Source: Salinadaptatus halalkaliphilus
Lineage (GTDB): Archaea > Halobacteriota > Halobacteria > Halobacteriales > Natrialbaceae
Direction: 5' to 3'
Length of the DNA: 64,000 nt
Assembly: GCF_006543045.1 (NCBI RefSeq)
Contig: NZ_RBZW01000058.1
Location: 124,001 to 188,000 of the forward strand
How positions within the stretch are numbered: the first letter of the stretch is position 1; each line of letters begins with the position of its first letter. The translations under genes were made by a program, and so were the position numbers. The notes under the pieces were generated by a model. That model made no database searches and was not told the origin of the DNA. It worked only from the letters and a program-made list of their open reading frames with translations. Positions 61,778 to 64,000 of this stretch are shown here, piece after piece.

Positions 61778-62625
61778 CGAAAGGGGTACCGGACTTCTCG
61801 GAGGGCGCGGTGTCGTTCGACGAGGAGGGCCATCTAGAACGGGGGAAGACACCGACCGTGATGAATCCGAACGACGCGTTTGCGGTCGAGGCGGCCTTAC
61901 AGACGAAGGTCCGCCATGGCGGGCACGTCAGTGGGATGAGTATGGGGCCACCGGGGTATGCGGACGTCCTTCAAGGCGCGATGGAGTCGGTCTACACCGA
62001 CGACAGCTATCTCCTGTCGGATCGGGAACTCGCGGCCTCGGACACCTGGGCGACGGCAATCACGCTGAGTGCTGGGCTCGAAAAGTACCAGGAGGAAGTC
62101 GAGGAGATCGACATTCTCTTCGCTGGCTTCAAATCGGCCGACGGCGAGACGGGCCAGACCGGTCCACAGACTGCCTGGGCGATGGACTGGCCGATCGTCA
62201 CCCACGTCATCGCGCTGGATATCGATCCCGACGAGCGGCGGTTGCGGGCGAAGCGACTCGTCGAGGGCGATGTCGACGAGATCGAGACCGTCGAAGCGCC
62301 CCTACCCTGCGTCGTCGTCACCGATCCGGAGTTCGAGCCCACGTATCGAAAGGCCTCACACAGGCTCACGCACAAGCGGTTGCGCGCGGAGACCGAGCAA
62401 CGTGCTCAGGAGCACGAGGACCATCTGACGACCTGGAGCCAGCAGGATCTAAACCTCGATCCGGACTATATCGGCCTCGACGGCTCGCCGACGATCGTCT
62501 CCTCGGTCGATCCGATCCCGAAAGCCCCTTCCGAGCGGGAGGCGACGATGATCGATCCCGACGACAGCGGCGGAATGGCAGAGGTCCTCGAGGCAATGCA
62601 ACCGTACGCGGAGGCAGGTGAATAA
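61759..62625 (+). CDS. fixA: Electron transfer flavoprotein beta subunit (FixA/EtfB)
   Basis: A 288-residue ETF beta-type subunit. VMNPNDAFAVEAALQTK and VSGMSMGPPGYADVLQ are the family's AMP/FAD-binding features; IDILFAGFKSADGETGQTGP is the beta-subunit signature. It forms a dimer with FixB encoded two bases downstream, passing electrons from acyl-CoA dehydrogenases or a bifurcating complex towards the quinone pool. ATG at 61759 with a GGGAGG ribosome-binding site. Confidence 0.94.
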   Translation: MRSIVLTKGVPDFSEGAVSFDEEGHLERGKTPTVMNPNDAFAVEAALQTKVRHGGHVSGMSMGPPGYADVLQGAMESVYTDDSYLLSDRELAASDTWATAITLSAGLEKYQEEVEEIDILFAGFKSADGETGQTGPQTAWAMDWPIVTHVIALDIDPDERRLRAKRLVEGDVDEIETVEAPLPCVVVTDPEFEPTYRKASHRLTHKRLRAETEQRAQEHEDHLTTWSQQDLNLDPDYIGLDGSPTIVSSVDPIPKAPSEREATMIDPDDSGGMAEVLEAMQPYAEAGE

Positions 62626-62627
62626 CG

Positions 62628-64000
62628 ATGACGGACCTAGATCCCGACGAGTACACGGTCGAGGAGCTGAGCGACGAACTCGAGACGATCGACGACGAGG
62701 ACGTCCTCCAGTCCGTTCTCGAGGCCGAACAGGCCGGCCAGGATCGACAAACGGCCCGTGAGGCGGTCCACAAGCGCCTCGAGGCTGTCGAATCGGGCGA
62801 CGGTGTCGAGGGTGACACCGAGACCGAAGGCGAGTACGAGGAGACCAAAGAGAGCGTCGGCGAGGAGGCAGAAGGCGAGGAGGTGGACGAAGTCGAGCCA
62901 GACGAGCAAGCGGACGAGTCCGCGGAAGACCAAGCGGAACCAGACGATGGTCTCTCACACCCAACCCGGGACAAGAAACACGTCCGGGGTCTCGAGGACG
63001 GCCACTACGAAGATATGTGGGTGTTCTGCGAGACTCAGCAGGGAGAGTTACTCGAGGTATCCAAGGAGATGCTCGGGAAGGCTCGCGAGTTGATGGACCA
63101 GTTCGCCGAGGACTACGAGGACGAAGAACGAGTCGTCGCGTTTTTGATGGGCGACGACTGCGAAGGGCTCGCCGAGGAGTGTATCGCCTACGGCGCAGAT
63201 GTCGCGGTCTATCACGACGACGACCGCCTCGAGCGATTCCTCCACAAGCCCTACACCGAGATTTCGGCCCACATGGCTCGCGGCGAGGGTTCGACCGAGA
63301 GCACGGACTGGCGTGACTACGACAAACCCAGGTATGTACTGTTCCCGGCGACGAACAACGGGCGGGACCTCTCGGCGAAGGTGCAGGCCGAACTCGACTC
63401 CGGACTGGCGTCGGACTGTTCGGACCTCTTCATCGAGGAGAACGAGGTCTCCAACCCCGTCAAGACCGGCGAGCCCGGCGTCAAGAAAACCTTCCAGAAA
63501 GTCTTGCACATGAAACGGCCCGACTTCTCGGGCTTCGAGTACTCGACGATCCTCTGTCTGGACAATCCGGGCCGGGAGTTCCACCCACAAGGGGCCTCGG
63601 TCATCCCCGGCAGCTTCGAGCCGATGGAACCCGACCACGACCGGGACGGCCTCGTGGTCGAACACGAGATGGAACTGCCCGAGGAGTGGTTCCGCGTCGA
63701 GATCACCGAGTACGACCAACTCGAGGCCGGCGTCGATCTGACCGGCCACGAGGTGATCGTCTGTCTCGGCCGGGGTATCGCGGACGACCCTACCAAGGGG
63801 ATGGAACTCGGCCTCGACCTCGTCGAGGCCTTCGAGAACGCCGAACTCGGGATCACGCGAGGGATCGTAACCTCCTCCTACGAGTTCGACGGTCACGTCG
63901 AGGAGTACTCGAAAGAGGTGCGCCAGATCGGTGAGACGGGACAGGTGGTCGCACCCGACCTCTACATCGCCGCGGGCGTCTCCGGGGCGGTCCAGCACAA
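62628..64000 (+). CDS. fixB: Electron transfer flavoprotein alpha subunit (FixB/EtfA), 3' end beyond window
   Basis: The frame is open from ATG 62628 to the window end (457 residues). The ETF-alpha N-terminal domain starts near residue 126 (DMWVFCETQQGELLEVSKEM). It is preceded by a helical segment (TVEELSDELETIDDEDVLQS) and a very acidic linker (about 60-105). The FAD domain begins to show at GHEVIVCLGRGIADDPTKGM, with SGAVQH just before the edge, where FAD binds. The extension is longer than in bacterial EtfA. Confidence 0.93.
   Translation, partial: MTDLDPDEYTVEELSDELETIDDEDVLQSVLEAEQAGQDRQTAREAVHKRLEAVESGDGVEGDTETEGEYEETKESVGEEAEGEEVDEVEPDEQADESAEDQAEPDDGLSHPTRDKKHVRGLEDGHYEDMWVFCETQQGELLEVSKEMLGKARELMDQFAEDYEDEERVVAFLMGDDCEGLAEECIAYGADVAVYHDDDRLERFLHKPYTEISAHMARGEGSTESTDWRDYDKPRYVLFPATNNGRDLSAKVQAELDSGLASDCSDLFIEENEVSNPVKTGEPGVKKTFQKVLHMKRPDFSGFEYSTILCLDNPGREFHPQGASVIPGSFEPMEPDHDRDGLVVEHEMELPEEWFRVEITEYDQLEAGVDLTGHEVIVCLGRGIADDPTKGMELGLDLVEAFENAELGITRGIVTSSYEFDGHVEEYSKEVRQIGETGQVVAPDLYIAAGVSGAVQH

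Noticed and set aside
1-64000. CRISPR array or cas genes
   Set aside because: No regularly spaced direct repeats with unique spacers and no cas-like proteins were found; palindromic repeats are dispersed and not in arrays.

Overview
The window is chromosomal DNA of a halophilic archaeon. Proteins are strongly acidic, GC and third-position GC are high, transcription signals are TATA-type with many leaderless starts, and there are archaeal hallmarks: TFB, a Cdc48/VAT ATPase, ribosomal protein L15e, the archaeal chemotaxis adaptor CheF, archaeosine precursor genes and TAT-exported lipoproteins. The gene set resembles Natrialbales (Natrinema/Haloterrigena-like), but that placement is inference from sequence style only.

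Layout. 0-9 kb: end of a polyamine ABC transporter (potA fragment, potD), endonuclease III, DUF371, a nucleotide-pyrophosphatase-like phosphatase, inorganic pyrophosphatase, a PadR regulator, RNase HI with its partner gene, and tfb. 9-14 kb: two tandem acidic TAT lipoproteins, one carrying a coding minisatellite, a 5'-truncated cyclase-family remnant, nadE, a methyltransferase, an enoyl-CoA hydratase and a conserved haloarchaeal gene. 14.3-17 kb: two tandem tRNA-Thr(GGT) genes, then queD-queE-queC, which make preQ0 for archaeosine in tRNA. 17-21 kb: Fe-type alcohol dehydrogenase, PAP2 phosphatase and small membrane or lipoproteins, with a converging pair of genes that run into each other.

21.6-24.9 kb is the most unusual part. 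Three signal-peptide proteins lie together. The largest (509 aa) is built from five modules, each made of two 27-residue units with a Gln/Asn ladder, which suggests a secreted beta-solenoid or amyloid-like fibre protein. Its divergent neighbour carries the same ladder motif around a Gly/Ala-rich, silk-like core. I treat this as a candidate archaeal curli-like system.

25-40 kb: larC, cdc48, an EamA exporter, a full dipeptide ABC operon (dppABCDF), a second RNase H-like gene and DUF2240. 39.4-45 kb: a sensory block with the globin-coupled transducer HemAT, CheF, CheY, a double-domain CheC, a flagella-cluster zinc protein and CheR. 45-54.5 kb: a double glyoxalase-fold protein, DRG GTPase, rpl15e, UspA, a membrane TraB protein translationally coupled to a site-2-type protease, purM, and a divergent permease pair lacking ATPases. 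54.5-64 kb: macrodomain protein, a small gene under DtxR-like operators, a broken IS1341-type tnpB element, dpsA, aldehyde dehydrogenase, an HNH protein, DUF5800, a bactofilin-like protein, and fixA/fixB, the last cut by the window edge.

Two families of short palindromic repeats are scattered between genes. The larger (about 82 bp) has six full copies with covarying arms, mostly just 3' of stop codons; the smaller (about 84 bp) has two copies.
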